Below are positions 1 to 10,515 of a stretch of 64,000 bases of DNA, piece by piece. A model generated the notes under the pieces. It made no database searches, was not told the DNA's origin, and was given only the letters and a program-made list of their open reading frames with translations. The position numbers and the translations under genes are program-made. The stretch lies in contig NZ_LR732330.1 of NCBI RefSeq assembly GCF_902506325.1, forward strand, positions 558,001 to 622,000, read 5' to 3'. Within the stretch, counting starts at the first letter, position 1; every line of letters begins with the position of its first letter. Source of the stretch: Limnobacter sp. 130. GTDB taxonomy: Bacteria > Pseudomonadota > Gammaproteobacteria > Burkholderiales > Burkholderiaceae_B.

Positions 1-360
1 CTGACCGAGCAAAGCAAACAGCACCAATGCGTGCAACTCACCTTTAAACATATCGCGGTCTTTGGCATAGTTCGCACCCACAATTAAGGTAAATGCGATT
101 GCCAAGGCAGAAAAGCCTTTTAAGATCAGGGCCATGCTGTCGGCAATGTACATATTGGAGAAAGCCAGCTCGGTGCCCGCGGTGGGTACTTGCGCCAGGC
201 AATACACGCCAAGGCCGATACAGAACAACACCACAATGTTATGCAGCATTGGCAAAATACGGCCTTTGGTCACGCTGTCAGCAATCAGAAACGCACAGGC
301 GAAAAGCGCCAGAGCAATTTCAGGAATAGCGAGTGAGAGATTCATCTGATCCACGAACAT
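1..360 (-). CDS. nuoN: NADH-quinone oxidoreductase subunit N (partial)
   Basis: This is the first 120 residues of NuoN, cut by the left window edge. It begins MFVDQMNLSLAIPEIALALF and continues as hydrophobic helices. NuoN is one of the three antiporter-like membrane subunits of complex I and takes part in proton pumping. The ATG at 358-360 follows a GAGGA stretch and lies 7 bp downstream of the nuoM stop, the standard last position in the nuo operon. The identification rests on this position and on the N-terminal sequence; the diagnostic middle of the protein is outside the window. Confidence 0.9.
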   Translation of the reverse strand, partial: MFVDQMNLSLAIPEIALALFACAFLIADSVTKGRILPMLHNIVVLFCIGLGVYCLAQVPTAGTELAFSNMYIADSMALILKGFSALAIAFTLIVGANYAKDRDMFKGELHALVLFALLGQ

Positions 361-367
361 TCCTCAA

Positions 368-1849
368 TTAAAGCTTGGACTGAGCCACATGTTGCAACAA
401 GGCATCGACAGACACCTGCAACACATCAGTAAAGGGTTTGGGGTACAGGCCCATGGCCATCACCAAAATTGCCAGTGCACCCAGCATCAGGAATTCACGG
501 GTGTTCACATCGGTCAATTTTTTCACGTCGTCATTGGCCACTTCACCAAACACCACGCGCTTGTACATCCACAGCGAATAAGCAGCACCGAAAATCAGGG
601 TGGTTGCAGCCAGCAAACCGATCCAGAAGTTGTACTTCACTGCGCCCAGGATCACCATGAATTCCCCCACAAAACCACTGGTTGCAGGCAGACCCGCGTT
701 GGCCATGGCGAACAAGAGGAAGAAGGCGGCAAACTTCGGCATGGTATTGACCACACCGCCATAGGCAGAAATCTCGCGACTGTGCACGCGATCATAAAGC
801 ACGCCGATACACAGGAACATGGCGCCCGACACAAAGCCGTGGGAGATCATTTGAATGATCGCACCCTGCACCGCCAAATCCTGGAACATGAAAAAGCCCA
901 AAGTGACGAAACCCATGTGGGCAATCGATGAATACGCCACCAGCTTTTTCATGTCCTTCTGAACCAGTGCCACCACACCGATATACACCACCGCGATCAG
1001 CGACAAGGTAATCATGAAACCAGCCAACTCATGGCTTGCATCAGGCGCAATCGGCATGCTGAAACGCAAGAAGCCATACGCGCCCAGTTTCAACATAATT
1101 GCAGCCAGAACCACCGAACCACCCGTGGGTGCTTCCACGTGCGCGTCGGGCAACCAGGTGTGAACTGGCCACATGGGCACTTTCACAGCAAAGGCCATGA
1201 GGAACGCCAGGAAAATCAATATTTGCTCAGTCATGCCCAGCGGCAGTTTGTGCCACGCTGCAATTTCAAAAGTGCCCGACTGAAACTGCAGGTAAATGAG
1301 TGCGACCAGCGTAAGCAAAGAACCCAACAGCGTATACAGGAAAAACTTGAACGCTGCGTAGATGCGGTTGGGACCACCCCACACACCCACGATGATGTAC
1401 ATCGGGATCAAGGTCGCCTCAAAGAAAACATAGAACAGCAAGCCGTCGGTGGCCGAGAACACACCCACCATCAACCCCGAGAGGATCAGGAATGCGGCCA
1501 TGTACTGTGCCACTTTTTCGGTAATCACTTCCCAGGCAGCAACCACCACAAAAATGGTGATCAAGGCGGTCAAGATAACAAACCAGACTGACAGGCCATC
1601 CACACCCAAACCATAGGAGGCACCAAAGGCCTCAATCCAGGGCAGATTTTCAACAAACTGCAATTGGGCTGTGCTGGTGTCAAAACCAAAGTACAAAGGC
1701 AAAGTAACGACAAAGCTGATCAGCGCAGCAATCAGGGACGCTCCCCGGACTGCACCTGCGTTTTTGTCATTGCCCAGAGCCATGATCAAAACACCAAAGG
1801 CGATTGGCAGCCAGATCGCCAAACTCAGATAAGGAATATTGTTAGACAT
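368..1849 (-). CDS. nuoM: NADH-quinone oxidoreductase subunit M
   Basis: NuoM is an antiporter-like, proton-pumping membrane subunit of complex I. The 493-residue protein is of usual length and is made of about 14 hydrophobic segments. The conserved glutamate of TM5 is E144 (VFFEATLIP) and the conserved pump lysine is K223 within AVKVPMWPVHTWLPDAH. The KLVAYSSIAHMG motif typical of Mrp-type antiporter subunits is present. It sits between nuoL and nuoN with short gaps, so it is cotranscribed with them. No anomalies seen. Confidence 0.97.
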   Translation of the reverse strand: MSNNIPYLSLAIWLPIAFGVLIMALGNDKNAGAVRGASLIAALISFVVTLPLYFGFDTSTAQLQFVENLPWIEAFGASYGLGVDGLSVWFVILTALITIFVVVAAWEVITEKVAQYMAAFLILSGLMVGVFSATDGLLFYVFFEATLIPMYIIVGVWGGPNRIYAAFKFFLYTLLGSLLTLVALIYLQFQSGTFEIAAWHKLPLGMTEQILIFLAFLMAFAVKVPMWPVHTWLPDAHVEAPTGGSVVLAAIMLKLGAYGFLRFSMPIAPDASHELAGFMITLSLIAVVYIGVVALVQKDMKKLVAYSSIAHMGFVTLGFFMFQDLAVQGAIIQMISHGFVSGAMFLCIGVLYDRVHSREISAYGGVVNTMPKFAAFFLLFAMANAGLPATSGFVGEFMVILGAVKYNFWIGLLAATTLIFGAAYSLWMYKRVVFGEVANDDVKKLTDVNTREFLMLGALAILVMAMGLYPKPFTDVLQVSVDALLQHVAQSKL

Positions 1850-1888
1850 TGATATTTTCCAATCGTAAGAACCGAAGTTCCGCCTTTG

Positions 1889-3871
1889 TTATTTGAGTGT
1901 GATGAAAGTGATGATCATGGCCAATACGCCAAGAATCATCGCGAACGCATAGTGATAAATGAAACCACTTTGCGCGAATCGAACCACACCCGAGATCAAA
2001 CCCACCAGTTTGGCGCTGCCATTGACCAACAAACCGTCGATCAGCATGCGATCACCAAACTTCCACAATGCCTCGCCCAAACCACGGGCGCCGCCGGCAA
2101 ACACTACCTCATTGAATTTGTCCATGTAGTACTTGTTGTCGAGCAAGGTGTGCACGGGCTTCAAGACCCTCATGAACGCTGCCGGAATGGCAGGCACCCA
2201 CAGGTAACAAACCGCAGCGGAAACCACACCCGCCAATGCCAACCAGAATGGCGCTGTTTGCAGGGAATGCACACCCATGGCAGCTGCGCCATGGAAAATA
2301 CTGCTCAAGCCAGCCATTGCGCCATGTTCAGGATTAATGGTGAGCACGCCTTCGAAGAAAGTACCGTGCAGCATGGGCTCAACAGCAATGTAACCAATGA
2401 TGACCGATGGAATTGCCAGCAAGATCAACGGCAAGGTAACAACCCAGCGTGACTCGTGTGGTTGCACGGGTCCGTGATGCGCATGGTCATCATGGCCATG
2501 ATCATCATGATGCTGAACATCATGGAAACGCTCTTTGCCATGGAACACCAGGAAATACATGCGGAAACTGTAAAACGCAGTGATGAACACACCGGCAACC
2601 ACGGCAAAGTACGCAAACCCTGCTGCTGGCAAATTACTGAAGTGCACGGCTTCAATAATGCTGTCTTTGGAGTAGAAACCTGAGAAGAAAGGTGTCCCAA
2701 TCAAGGCCAGCGAGCCAAGCAAGGAAGTTAGCCAGGTAATGGGCATGTACTTCCACAGACCGCCCATGTGGCGAATGTCTTGGTTATGGTGCATGCCGAT
2801 GATCACAGAACCTGCCCCAAGGAACAACAAGGCTTTGAAGAAAGCGTGAGTCATCAGGTGGAAAATAGCAACCGGGTAAGCCGATACACCCAAAGCCACC
2901 GTCATGTAACCCAACTGCGACAGCGTTGAATAGGCCACCACCCGTTTGATATCGTTTTGAATAATGCCCAGAAAACCCATGAACAGCGCAGTGATTGATC
3001 CAATCACCAAGACGAAGTTCAGGGCGATGTCACTGAGTTCAAACAGCGGCGACATGCGACTAACCATGAAAATACCGGCGGTCACCATGGTAGCTGCGTG
3101 AATCAAGGCAGAGATCGGTGTTGGGCCTTCCATGGAATCGGGCAGCCAGACATGCAGCGGGAACTGGGCTGATTTGCCCATCGCACCAATGAACAAACAA
3201 ATACAGGCAACTGCCAACAAAGGCCAATCGGTACCAGGCATGGTTTGGGCTGCCAGGCCGTCAGCCTGCGCAAACACCTCCGCGTAATTCATGGAACCAG
3301 CCGAGGCCATGATCAGGCCGATGCCAAGAATAAAGCCAAAGTCACCCACGCGGTTTACAAGAAATGCTTTCAGGTTTGCGTAAATGGCAGTCGGTTTGGT
3401 GTACCAAAAACCAATCAACAGATAAGAGACCAGACCAACCGCTTCCCAACCGAAGAACAGTTGCAGGAAGTTGTTGCTCATCACGAGCATCAACATCGAG
3501 AAAGTAAACAGCGAAATGTAAGAGAAGAATCGCTGATAGCCGTCATCCTCTTCCATGTAACCAATGGTGTAAATGTGCACCATCAATGAAACGCTGGTCA
3601 CCACCAACATCATGGTGGCGGTCAAGGTGTCAATCAGAAAGCCAACTTCAAACACCAAAGTACCCACAACAGCCCATTCATAGAGCGTGCCGTTGAAAGT
3701 GTTGCCTTCCATCACATCCATAAACACCAGGATAGATGCGATCAGGGAAATGGCAACGCCAGCGATGGTGACTGTGTGTGCGCCTGTGCGGCCGATTTGC
3801 TTGCCGAAGAAGCCGGCAAGTATGGAACCGACCAGCGGTGCGAACGGAACGATCAAATACAAGGGATTCAT
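1889..3871 (-). CDS. nuoL: NADH-quinone oxidoreductase subunit L
   Basis: NuoL is the distal antiporter-like subunit of complex I and carries the long lateral helix at its C-terminus. It has 660 residues, somewhat longer than the roughly 610 of E. coli. E143 (FFGWEAVGLVSYLL) is the conserved pump glutamate, and the HVWLPDSMEGPTPISALIHA block is diagnostic. A loop at about residues 447-472 is very rich in His and Asp (HHDDHGHDDHAHHG) and accounts for part of the extra length. The gene lies 7 bp downstream of nuoK. Confidence 0.97.
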   Translation of the reverse strand: MNPLYLIVPFAPLVGSILAGFFGKQIGRTGAHTVTIAGVAISLIASILVFMDVMEGNTFNGTLYEWAVVGTLVFEVGFLIDTLTATMMLVVTSVSLMVHIYTIGYMEEDDGYQRFFSYISLFTFSMLMLVMSNNFLQLFFGWEAVGLVSYLLIGFWYTKPTAIYANLKAFLVNRVGDFGFILGIGLIMASAGSMNYAEVFAQADGLAAQTMPGTDWPLLAVACICLFIGAMGKSAQFPLHVWLPDSMEGPTPISALIHAATMVTAGIFMVSRMSPLFELSDIALNFVLVIGSITALFMGFLGIIQNDIKRVVAYSTLSQLGYMTVALGVSAYPVAIFHLMTHAFFKALLFLGAGSVIIGMHHNQDIRHMGGLWKYMPITWLTSLLGSLALIGTPFFSGFYSKDSIIEAVHFSNLPAAGFAYFAVVAGVFITAFYSFRMYFLVFHGKERFHDVQHHDDHGHDDHAHHGPVQPHESRWVVTLPLILLAIPSVIIGYIAVEPMLHGTFFEGVLTINPEHGAMAGLSSIFHGAAAMGVHSLQTAPFWLALAGVVSAAVCYLWVPAIPAAFMRVLKPVHTLLDNKYYMDKFNEVVFAGGARGLGEALWKFGDRMLIDGLLVNGSAKLVGLISGVVRFAQSGFIYHYAFAMILGVLAMIITFITLK

Positions 3872-3877
3872 TCGCGC

Positions 3878-4183
3878 TTACCCCTTCAGCTGGTCGAGGT
3901 CTTCGACGTTGATTGAATTCATGTTACGGAAAAGGACCACCAGAATTGCCAAACCAATTGCGGACTCGGCAGCGGCCACTGTGAGAATGAAGAAAACGAA
4001 CAACTGCCCGGACAAATCGCCCAAGAAGTGAGAAAACGCCACGAAATTCATGTTCACAGCCAGAAGCATCAGTTCAATGGCCATCAGAATCACGATCAGG
4101 TTCTTGCGGTTCAAGAAAATACCTATCACGCTGATCGAGAACAAAATCGCGCCCAGCACGAGGTAATGAGATAGTGAAATCAT
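3878..4183 (-). CDS. nuoK: NADH-quinone oxidoreductase subunit K
   Basis: NuoK is a small three-helix membrane subunit of complex I (101 residues, usual length) that forms part of the proton path next to NuoJ. The two membrane glutamates of the family are visible: E37 in [12 protein letters not shown] and E73 in [11 protein letters not shown]. It lies between nuoJ and nuoL in the standard order, with gaps of 16 and 6 bp. Confidence 0.97.
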   Translation of the reverse strand: MISLSHYLVLGAILFSISVIGIFLNRKNLIVILMAIELMLLAVNMNFVAFSHFLGDLSGQLFVFFILTVAAAESAIGLAILVVLFRNMNSINVEDLDQLKG

Positions 4184-4199
4184 TGTTGTCTATTCCCGG

Positions 4200-4832
4200 T
4201 TAGGCTTGGCGACCGCTGTTGGTGTCGCTTTTGGTTTGTTTGCGGTCCAGATCGGCAGGCATGCTCACCAGCTTGACGCGGTCTGTGGACTTCACGCGAA
4301 CCTGGTCTGAAGGCACCTGGCCTTTCGTGTCCTTGCGCTTGCGCAAAGTCAGGGCAATCGCCGCAACCATCGCCACAAGCAAAATCAAGGCAGCCACTTC
4401 AAACGGATACAAATACTCGGTGTACAGCAATTTACCCAGTGCCTGCGTATTGTTGGCCGCCTGCTCTGGCGTTTCAAGATTGGGGTCCCAAAAGCCACGC
4501 AACAACACCACCGACATTTGGAAAGCAATCAGCGAACCGACGATTGCTGCCACTGGCAAGTTTTTCCAAAAACCGGCGCGTACCTTGTCCATGTTCACAT
4601 CCACCATCATGACGACGAAGAGGAACAACACCATCACTGCACCCACATACACAAGCACCAGTGAAATGGCCAGGAACTCTGCTTCCAACAGCATCCACAA
4701 GGCAGAGGCCGAAAAAAACGAGAGCACCAGGTACAAAGCCGCATGTACAGCATTGCTGGCGGTTATCACGCGCACCGCGGCAAACACCAGAATGGCGGCG
4801 AACACATAAAAGAAACCGGTTATTGCATCCAT
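4200..4832 (-). CDS. nuoJ: NADH-quinone oxidoreductase subunit J
   Basis: NuoJ is a membrane subunit of complex I with about five helices. It contacts NuoK and NuoA and includes the helix that moves during coupling. The 210-residue protein has the family block YVGAVMVLFLFVVMMVD at about residues 61-77. The C-terminal 45 residues are hydrophilic, as in other betaproteobacterial versions. It sits between nuoI and nuoK in the operon. No anomaly seen. Confidence 0.96.
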   Translation of the reverse strand: MDAITGFFYVFAAILVFAAVRVITASNAVHAALYLVLSFFSASALWMLLEAEFLAISLVLVYVGAVMVLFLFVVMMVDVNMDKVRAGFWKNLPVAAIVGSLIAFQMSVVLLRGFWDPNLETPEQAANNTQALGKLLYTEYLYPFEVAALILLVAMVAAIALTLRKRKDTKGQVPSDQVRVKSTDRVKLVSMPADLDRKQTKSDTNSGRQA

Positions 4833-4862
4833 TGCATTTAGTCTTCTAAGTTTTGTATCAAG

Positions 4863-5354
4863 TTAACGGTAGGCCGCATCGGCTTCACGGTTTGCTGCAA
4901 TTTCAGCCTCGTAGCGGTCGCCCACAGCCAGCAGCATTTCCTTGGTGAAATACAGATCGCCGCGCTTCTCACCGTGATATTCGTGAATGTGGGTCTCAAC
5001 GATTGAGTCCACTGGGCACGATTCTTCACAGAAACCGCAGAAAATACACTTGGTCAAATCAATGTCGTAACGGCTCGTCCGACGTGTGCCGTCTTCGCGC
5101 TGTTCCGATTCAATTGTAATTGCCAAGGCTGGGCACACTGCTTCACACAGCTTGCAGGCAATGCAACGCTCTTCGCCATTTTCATAGCGGCGCAGCGCGT
5201 GCAAACCACGAAAACGCGGCGACATCGGCGTTTTCTCCATGGGGTACAACACAGTAATTGGCTGGGTGAACATGTAGCTCATTGTGAGCGCCATGCCCTT
5301 GAGCATTTCGCGCAACAACAAACTGTTCAAAAACTCTTTAACAACTTGAAACAT
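4863..5354 (-). CDS. nuoI: NADH-quinone oxidoreductase subunit I
   Basis: NuoI carries the two [4Fe-4S] clusters N6a and N6b that pass electrons from NuoG to NuoB in complex I. The 163-residue protein shows two complete ferredoxin motifs: C64-x2-C67-x2-C70-x3-C74 ([12 protein letters not shown]) and C103-x2-C106-x2-C109-x3-C113 ([12 protein letters not shown]). The amphipathic N-terminus contacts the membrane. It lies 13 bp downstream of nuoH. Confidence 0.98.
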   Translation of the reverse strand: MFQVVKEFLNSLLLREMLKGMALTMSYMFTQPITVLYPMEKTPMSPRFRGLHALRRYENGEERCIACKLCEAVCPALAITIESEQREDGTRRTSRYDIDLTKCIFCGFCEESCPVDSIVETHIHEYHGEKRGDLYFTKEMLLAVGDRYEAEIAANREADAAYR

Positions 5355-5367
5355 GGTTCGCTCTCAA

Positions 5368-6435
5368 TTAATTCCAGATGTTCCAGGGGGTCTGCATCCA
5401 GGCAGCAACCACTACCAACCACACCAAGGTCAGCGGAATAAACACTTTCCAGCCCAAACGCATGATTTGGTCATAGCGATAACGCGGGAACGATGCGCGG
5501 AACCAGATAAACATGGAAACCAGCAGGAAGGTTTTAAGGCCCAGCCAGATCCAGCCCGGTATGAATTCAAGGAATGCAACCGGCGCGTCCCAGCCACCGA
5601 AGAACATGATTGCAGCCAGGCAAGACAACAAAATCATGTTGGCGTACTCGGCCAGGAAAAATACCGCAAAGGTCATGCCAGAGTATTCAACCATGTGGCC
5701 AGCCACGATTTCTGACTCGCCTTCCACCACGTCAAAGGGGTGTCGGTTGGTCTCTGCAACTGCTGAGATCATGTAAATCACCAGCAAGGGCAGCAAAGGC
5801 AACCAATTCCAGGACAGGAAATTCAGGCCCATATCGGCAAATTGACCCGTGGTTTGTGTCATCACGATGTCGGTCATATTCAAGCTACCAGCCACCAACA
5901 ACACGGTAACCAATACGAAACCAATCGCCAATTCATAGGACACCATTTGCGCAGAAGCACGCATGGCAGCCAGGAAGGCGTACTTGGAGTTCGATGCCCA
6001 GCCCGCAATGATCACGCCATACACTTCAAGCGAAGTAATCGCCATGAGGTACAACAAGCCAGCATTTACGTTGGCCAACACCGTTTCAGGGCCGAATGGA
6101 ATTACGGCCCATGCCGCCAGAGCAGGCATGATGGTCATGATCGGCGCAATAATGAACAGGCCTTTGTTGGCGTTCATTGGCACGATGATTTCCTTGAACA
6201 TCATCTTGACCGCGTCAGCGATTGGCTGAAGCAAACCCATGGGCCCCACATAACTTGGGCCCATGCGAATGTGCATGCGACCAATCATCTTGCGTTCCCA
6301 GTAAGTCAGGTACGCAACCAGGCCAAGCAAAGGCAAGGTGATGCACAAGATCTTGATCAATGTCCAGACAGGTACCCAAGCCGGACCGAGCAAACCCGAA
6401 CCGAAAGTGGTGATCATTTCAACCGGTGAGCTCAT
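5368..6435 (-). CDS. nuoH: NADH-quinone oxidoreductase subunit H
   Basis: NuoH is the membrane subunit of complex I that forms most of the quinone entry channel. The 355-residue protein has about eight to nine helices. Diagnostic blocks are [16 protein letters not shown] near residue 45 and the [20 protein letters not shown] loop in the middle. The start codon overlaps the nuoG stop by 4 bp, indicating translational coupling. Length and motifs are normal for the family. Confidence 0.97.
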   Translation of the reverse strand: MSSPVEMITTFGSGLLGPAWVPVWTLIKILCITLPLLGLVAYLTYWERKMIGRMHIRMGPSYVGPMGLLQPIADAVKMMFKEIIVPMNANKGLFIIAPIMTIMPALAAWAVIPFGPETVLANVNAGLLYLMAITSLEVYGVIIAGWASNSKYAFLAAMRASAQMVSYELAIGFVLVTVLLVAGSLNMTDIVMTQTTGQFADMGLNFLSWNWLPLLPLLVIYMISAVAETNRHPFDVVEGESEIVAGHMVEYSGMTFAVFFLAEYANMILLSCLAAIMFFGGWDAPVAFLEFIPGWIWLGLKTFLLVSMFIWFRASFPRYRYDQIMRLGWKVFIPLTLVWLVVVAAWMQTPWNIWN

Positions 6436-8708
6436 GCCTGCACCTCGCTGGCCACCACTGCTTCAACAGCAACGCCACCAAACACATTGCGCAGGCTTTG
6501 CGTGTCAGCTCGACCCACAGGCACCAGCACCGTATTTTCAGCAATGGTTTTATTCACTAGAACTGCTGCACACAAGGTGCCGCCCTCGGAGTCAGTCAAT
6601 TGGATTTTGTCCCCGCTTTTAACGCCTAGAGTCTCTGCAGTTTGCACACTGATTTGCGCAAGAGCAGGTTTGGCTGCTTTTGTTTCGCGCAGTGATTCGG
6701 CGCGACGAACAAGTGCGTCGGTGTCATAAATTGGCGCAAATGCCGCCAACTCAAGTTTACCGTTCAGTGCGACGCCAGCCACTGCTTGCTCCGGAATCGC
6801 ATTGCTCAACACGGCGGAAAGATCAGCAGGCAAGTATGCTTTCAATACCTCTTCAGAGCTATTGAACTCAAAACCATCGAGACCCAACAAATTGCCCAAT
6901 ACACGCAACACTTTCCAGCCCGGGCGTGTTTCACCCAAAGGACGAACCGCAGCCTTGAAGGTTTGTGCAGTGCCTGCAATATTGATGTAAGTACCGGAAG
7001 TTTCGGTGCTTGGCGCGATCGGCAACAACACATCAGCGTACTGCTTTGCATTGCCCACGAACGCACAGGCTTGTACGACAAATTCGGCGTCGATCAGGCC
7101 GCGCATAATTTTCTGGCCCTCGACGCTGTCCAGGTCTGGCTCTGCGCCAAAAACGATCGCTGCCTTGGCCTTGCCTTCCAACATGGCTTGCGCGTTTTTG
7201 CCACCGTTGGCGCTGGCCTGAACACCAGCCACAAATGATCCAACCCAGTTGGCAGCATCGCCCAGGAAGCCCAATGTCGAACCAGTGGACTTCGCCAATT
7301 CGGCCGCTTTGGCCAACACCTGACCGGCAAACGGGCTCATCAACACCTGCTGGCCAATCAATACAAACTTGGCACCTTCGGGCGCACTCAGTGCGTTGGC
7401 CACAGCATCGTGGCTCAATGTTTCAGCCCATTTGGAAGGAGCAGTTTTCAGCCACACGGCTTTGGGCATCAACGGGTCCAATCCACCCGCATTCACGAGC
7501 ACCACACGGGCGCCCTGCTTTGCAGCCTGTCGAACACGCTGAGTCAACAAGGGTTGATCGTTTCGCGGATCAGTACCCACGATCACGATGGATTCCGCGT
7601 CGGCCAATTGTTGAATGGAGCCACCCAACCAAGGTGTGGCGCCGGACAAATTCAAGTTGGCACTGTGACGCAGGCCTGCGTCAACGCTGGATGAACCGAT
7701 GCCGCTCATCAAGGCCTTGGCCAAAGCCATTTCCTCAAAGGTGCTGTTCGGGGATACCAGCATGGCAATGTTGTTCAGGTCAGTCGACTCGCGACGGGCT
7801 TTCTTCAAACCTTCAAACGCCACGTTCAAGGCGGTTTGCCAATCGGTTGTCACCCATTGACCATTTTTCTTGATCATGGGTTCTTTCAAGCGATCGGCTG
7901 CCTGCAAACCTTCGTAGCTAAAGCGGTCCCGATCTGAAATCCAGCACTCGTTCACATTGTCGTTTTCTTGAGGAACAATGCGCATGACTTTGTCGGCCTT
8001 CACCTGTACCACCACGTTCGAGCCCAGGCTGTCGTGCGCGGAAATCGACTTGCGTCGTGCCATTTCCCATGTGCGGGCGTTGTAGCGGAAAGGCTTCGAC
8101 GTGAGCGCGCCCACAGGGCACAGGTCAATCATGTTGCCCGACAATTCGGAATCAACCGAATTACCTACGAAACTCAGAATTTCTGAGTGTTCACCGCGAT
8201 TGGCCATGCCCAGTTCCATGACGCCGGCCACTTCCTGGCCAAAGCGCACGCAACGCGTACAGTGAATACAGCGGCTCATTTCCTGTGCGGAAACCAGCGG
8301 GCCGATGTCTTTGAAAAACACCACACGCTTTTCTTCCTGATAGCGGGATGACACACCACCATAGCCCACCGCGATGTCTTGCAGCTGGCACTCACCGCCC
8401 TGGTCACAAATTGGGCAATCCAGTGGGTGGTTGATCAGCAAAAACTCCATCACGCTTTTCTGTGCGTTCACGGCTTTTTCGCTCTTGGTGCGAACGATCA
8501 TGCCGGGCGACACAGGCGTGGCGCACGCGGGCAAGGGCTTGGGCGCTTTTTCTACATCGACCAGGCACATGCGGCAGTTTGCCGCAATCGACAATTTTTT
8601 GTGATAGCAAAAGTGAGGCACATAGCTGCCTGCTTTCTCAGCGGCGTCCATGAGCATGCTGCCCTCGGACACCTCAACTTTTACACCATCAATCTCTAGT
8701 TCAACCAT
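6432..8708 (-). CDS. nuoG: NADH-quinone oxidoreductase subunit G
   Basis: NuoG is the large iron-sulfur subunit of the peripheral arm of complex I. In the 758 residues the cluster ligands are all visible: [2Fe-2S] N1b at C34, C45, C48 and C62; the His-Cys3 cluster N5 at H94, C98, C101 and C107 ([14 protein letters not shown]); and N4 at C147, C150, C153 and C197. The rest is a molybdopterin-oxidoreductase-like fold that in this family binds no molybdopterin. It is shorter than E. coli NuoG (about 900) but normal for Burkholderiales. It overlaps nuoH by 4 bp. Confidence 0.97.
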   Translation of the reverse strand: MVELEIDGVKVEVSEGSMLMDAAEKAGSYVPHFCYHKKLSIAANCRMCLVDVEKAPKPLPACATPVSPGMIVRTKSEKAVNAQKSVMEFLLINHPLDCPICDQGGECQLQDIAVGYGGVSSRYQEEKRVVFFKDIGPLVSAQEMSRCIHCTRCVRFGQEVAGVMELGMANRGEHSEILSFVGNSVDSELSGNMIDLCPVGALTSKPFRYNARTWEMARRKSISAHDSLGSNVVVQVKADKVMRIVPQENDNVNECWISDRDRFSYEGLQAADRLKEPMIKKNGQWVTTDWQTALNVAFEGLKKARRESTDLNNIAMLVSPNSTFEEMALAKALMSGIGSSSVDAGLRHSANLNLSGATPWLGGSIQQLADAESIVIVGTDPRNDQPLLTQRVRQAAKQGARVVLVNAGGLDPLMPKAVWLKTAPSKWAETLSHDAVANALSAPEGAKFVLIGQQVLMSPFAGQVLAKAAELAKSTGSTLGFLGDAANWVGSFVAGVQASANGGKNAQAMLEGKAKAAIVFGAEPDLDSVEGQKIMRGLIDAEFVVQACAFVGNAKQYADVLLPIAPSTETSGTYINIAGTAQTFKAAVRPLGETRPGWKVLRVLGNLLGLDGFEFNSSEEVLKAYLPADLSAVLSNAIPEQAVAGVALNGKLELAAFAPIYDTDALVRRAESLRETKAAKPALAQISVQTAETLGVKSGDKIQLTDSEGGTLCAAVLVNKTIAENTVLVPVGRADTQSLRNVFGGVAVEAVVASEVQA

Positions 8709-8728
8709 TTGTATCTACCCGCAGGGAA

Positions 8729-10024
8729 TCAAACGTAAGCCGGCACAATGCACGACTTGTGTGTGATGTGATGCTCAAATTCTTCATGGAAATGTTTCAG
8801 GAAAGCGCGAACCGGCATGGCTGCAGCATCACCCAGCGCGCAAATGGTGCGGCCCTGAATGTTGTCGGCAATTGAGTTCAGCATGTCCAGATCCTCGGGA
8901 CGACCTTCTCCGTGTTCGATGCGGTTGATGATTCGATACAACCAGCCAGTGCCTTCACGACACGGTGTGCATTGACCACAGCTTTCTTCGTAATAAAAAT
9001 AAGACAAACGCAACAGGCTTTTCACCATGCAGCGTGTTTCGTCCATGACGATTACCGCGCCAGAACCCAACATGGAACCAGCTTTTGCAATGGAGTCGTA
9101 GTCCATGTCGGTGGCCATCATCACATCGCCTGGCAGTACAGGCATGGAAGAACCACCGGGGATCACGGCCTTGATTTTACGGCCACCCTTCATGCCACCC
9201 GCCATTTCAAGCAGGGTTGCAAATGGAGTACCCAAGGGAATCTCGTAGTTGCCGGGTTTTTCAACGTCGCCGGAAATCGAGAAAATTTTCGTACCACCGT
9301 TGTTGGGCTTGCCCAGTTCCAGGAACCAGTCACCACCGTTTTGAATAATGAACGGCACGGCAGCAAATGTTTCGGTGTTATTGATCGTGGTGGGCTTGCC
9401 ATAAATGCCATAAGACGCCGGGAATGGCGGCTTGAAGCGGGGCTGGCCTTTCTTGCCTTCAATCGATTCGATCAATGCGGTTTCTTCACCGCAAATATAC
9501 GCGCCATAACCCTGGTGCGCATGCAGTTGGAAGCTGAAGGTTGACCCCATGATGTTGTCACCAAGGTAACCAGCCGCACGAGCCTGCTCCAGCGCCTCTT
9601 CAAAGCGTTCGTATGTTTCCCAGATCTCGCCATGGATGTAGTTGTAACCCACGGTAATGCCCATGGCGTAGGCGGCAATGGCCATGCCTTCAATCACGGA
9701 ATGCGGGTTGTAGCGCAAAATGTCGCGGTCTTTGAATGTACCGGGTTCGCCTTCATCCGAATTACATGCCAAATACTTTTGGCCCGGAAACTGGCGAGGC
9801 ATGAAGCTCCACTTCAAACCCGTGGGGAAGCCTGCGCCTCCACGACCACGCAAAGCCGATTTTTTGACCTCAGCAATGACGTCTTCCTGAGAAATGCCTT
9901 CAGTCAGAATTTTGCGCAGGGCCTTGTACCCGCCACGCGCCTCGTAACCTTTCAGATCCCAGTTACTGCCATCAAGACCAGCCAGAATTACCGGGTTAAT
10001 GTGTCGTCCGTGCAAACAAGTCAT
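8729..10024 (-). CDS. nuoF: NADH-quinone oxidoreductase subunit F
   Basis: NuoF is the NADH- and FMN-binding subunit where electrons enter complex I. The glycine-rich NADH/FMN motif [14 protein letters not shown] lies at residues 59-72. The N3 [4Fe-4S] ligands are C349, C352, C355 ([11 protein letters not shown]) and C395. I start at the ATG at 10024 ([11 protein letters not shown], 431 residues) because it overlaps the nuoE stop as ATGA. A longer frame runs up to 10132 inside nuoE, but its extra residues do not look like NuoF. Confidence 0.97.
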   Translation of the reverse strand: MTCLHGRHINPVILAGLDGSNWDLKGYEARGGYKALRKILTEGISQEDVIAEVKKSALRGRGGAGFPTGLKWSFMPRQFPGQKYLACNSDEGEPGTFKDRDILRYNPHSVIEGMAIAAYAMGITVGYNYIHGEIWETYERFEEALEQARAAGYLGDNIMGSTFSFQLHAHQGYGAYICGEETALIESIEGKKGQPRFKPPFPASYGIYGKPTTINNTETFAAVPFIIQNGGDWFLELGKPNNGGTKIFSISGDVEKPGNYEIPLGTPFATLLEMAGGMKGGRKIKAVIPGGSSMPVLPGDVMMATDMDYDSIAKAGSMLGSGAVIVMDETRCMVKSLLRLSYFYYEESCGQCTPCREGTGWLYRIINRIEHGEGRPEDLDMLNSIADNIQGRTICALGDAAAMPVRAFLKHFHEEFEHHITHKSCIVPAYV

Positions 10025-10500
10025 GACTTCAACTCCTCTACCAACGCATCGATTTTCTCGGTGCTCATGAAACTGCACATGCGGTGGTTGTTCACCAACA
10101 TGACTGGAGAATCGCCGCAGGCGCCCATGCACTCACCTTCTTTCAGGGTGAACAAGCCGTCTTTGGTGGTTTCGTTGTAATCAATACCCAGTTTCTTCTT
10201 CAAGTACTCAGCTGCATCCGTACCACCCGACAATGCACAGGGAAGGTTCGTGCACACAACAATTTTCGACTTACCAACTTTCTTGGTGTCGTACATGTTG
10301 TAGAACGTGGCCACTTCGTAGGCTGCGATCGGTTGGATTTCCAGGTATTCGGCAACAGCCTCAATGGCATCGGTAGGCAACCAACCCAATTCCACTTGCG
10401 CAATACGCAAGCCCGCCATGACCGCTGAAATCTTCTGGTCAGCAGGATACTTGGTCAGTTCTTTGTCTATCAAACGATAGGTGTTTTCGCTCAACTTCAT
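10021..10500 (-). CDS. nuoE: NADH-quinone oxidoreductase subunit E
   Basis: NuoE carries the [2Fe-2S] cluster N1a next to NuoF in complex I. The ligands are C83, C88, C124 and C128 ([10 protein letters not shown] and [10 protein letters not shown]) in a thioredoxin-like fold. The length, 159 residues, is normal. The stop overlaps the nuoF start by 4 bp, and the start lies 15 bp downstream of nuoD. Confidence 0.97.
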   Translation of the reverse strand: MKLSENTYRLIDKELTKYPADQKISAVMAGLRIAQVELGWLPTDAIEAVAEYLEIQPIAAYEVATFYNMYDTKKVGKSKIVVCTNLPCALSGGTDAAEYLKKKLGIDYNETTKDGLFTLKEGECMGACGDSPVMLVNNHRMCSFMSTEKIDALVEELKS

Positions 10501-10515
10501 GATTCAATTCAATCC

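Noticed and set aside
389-931. Plus-strand open frames of 60-230 codons opposite the nuo, pnp, leuA, ilv, prkA, fadE and ccm genes
   Set aside because: They lie entirely antisense to well-supported genes, have no similarity I can recognise, and carry compositions expected of shadows of GC-rich codon use.
10025-10132. Longer nuoF start within nuoE
   Set aside because: The extra 36 residues have no NuoF character, and the ATGA overlap at 10021-10024 is the usual coupling arrangement.
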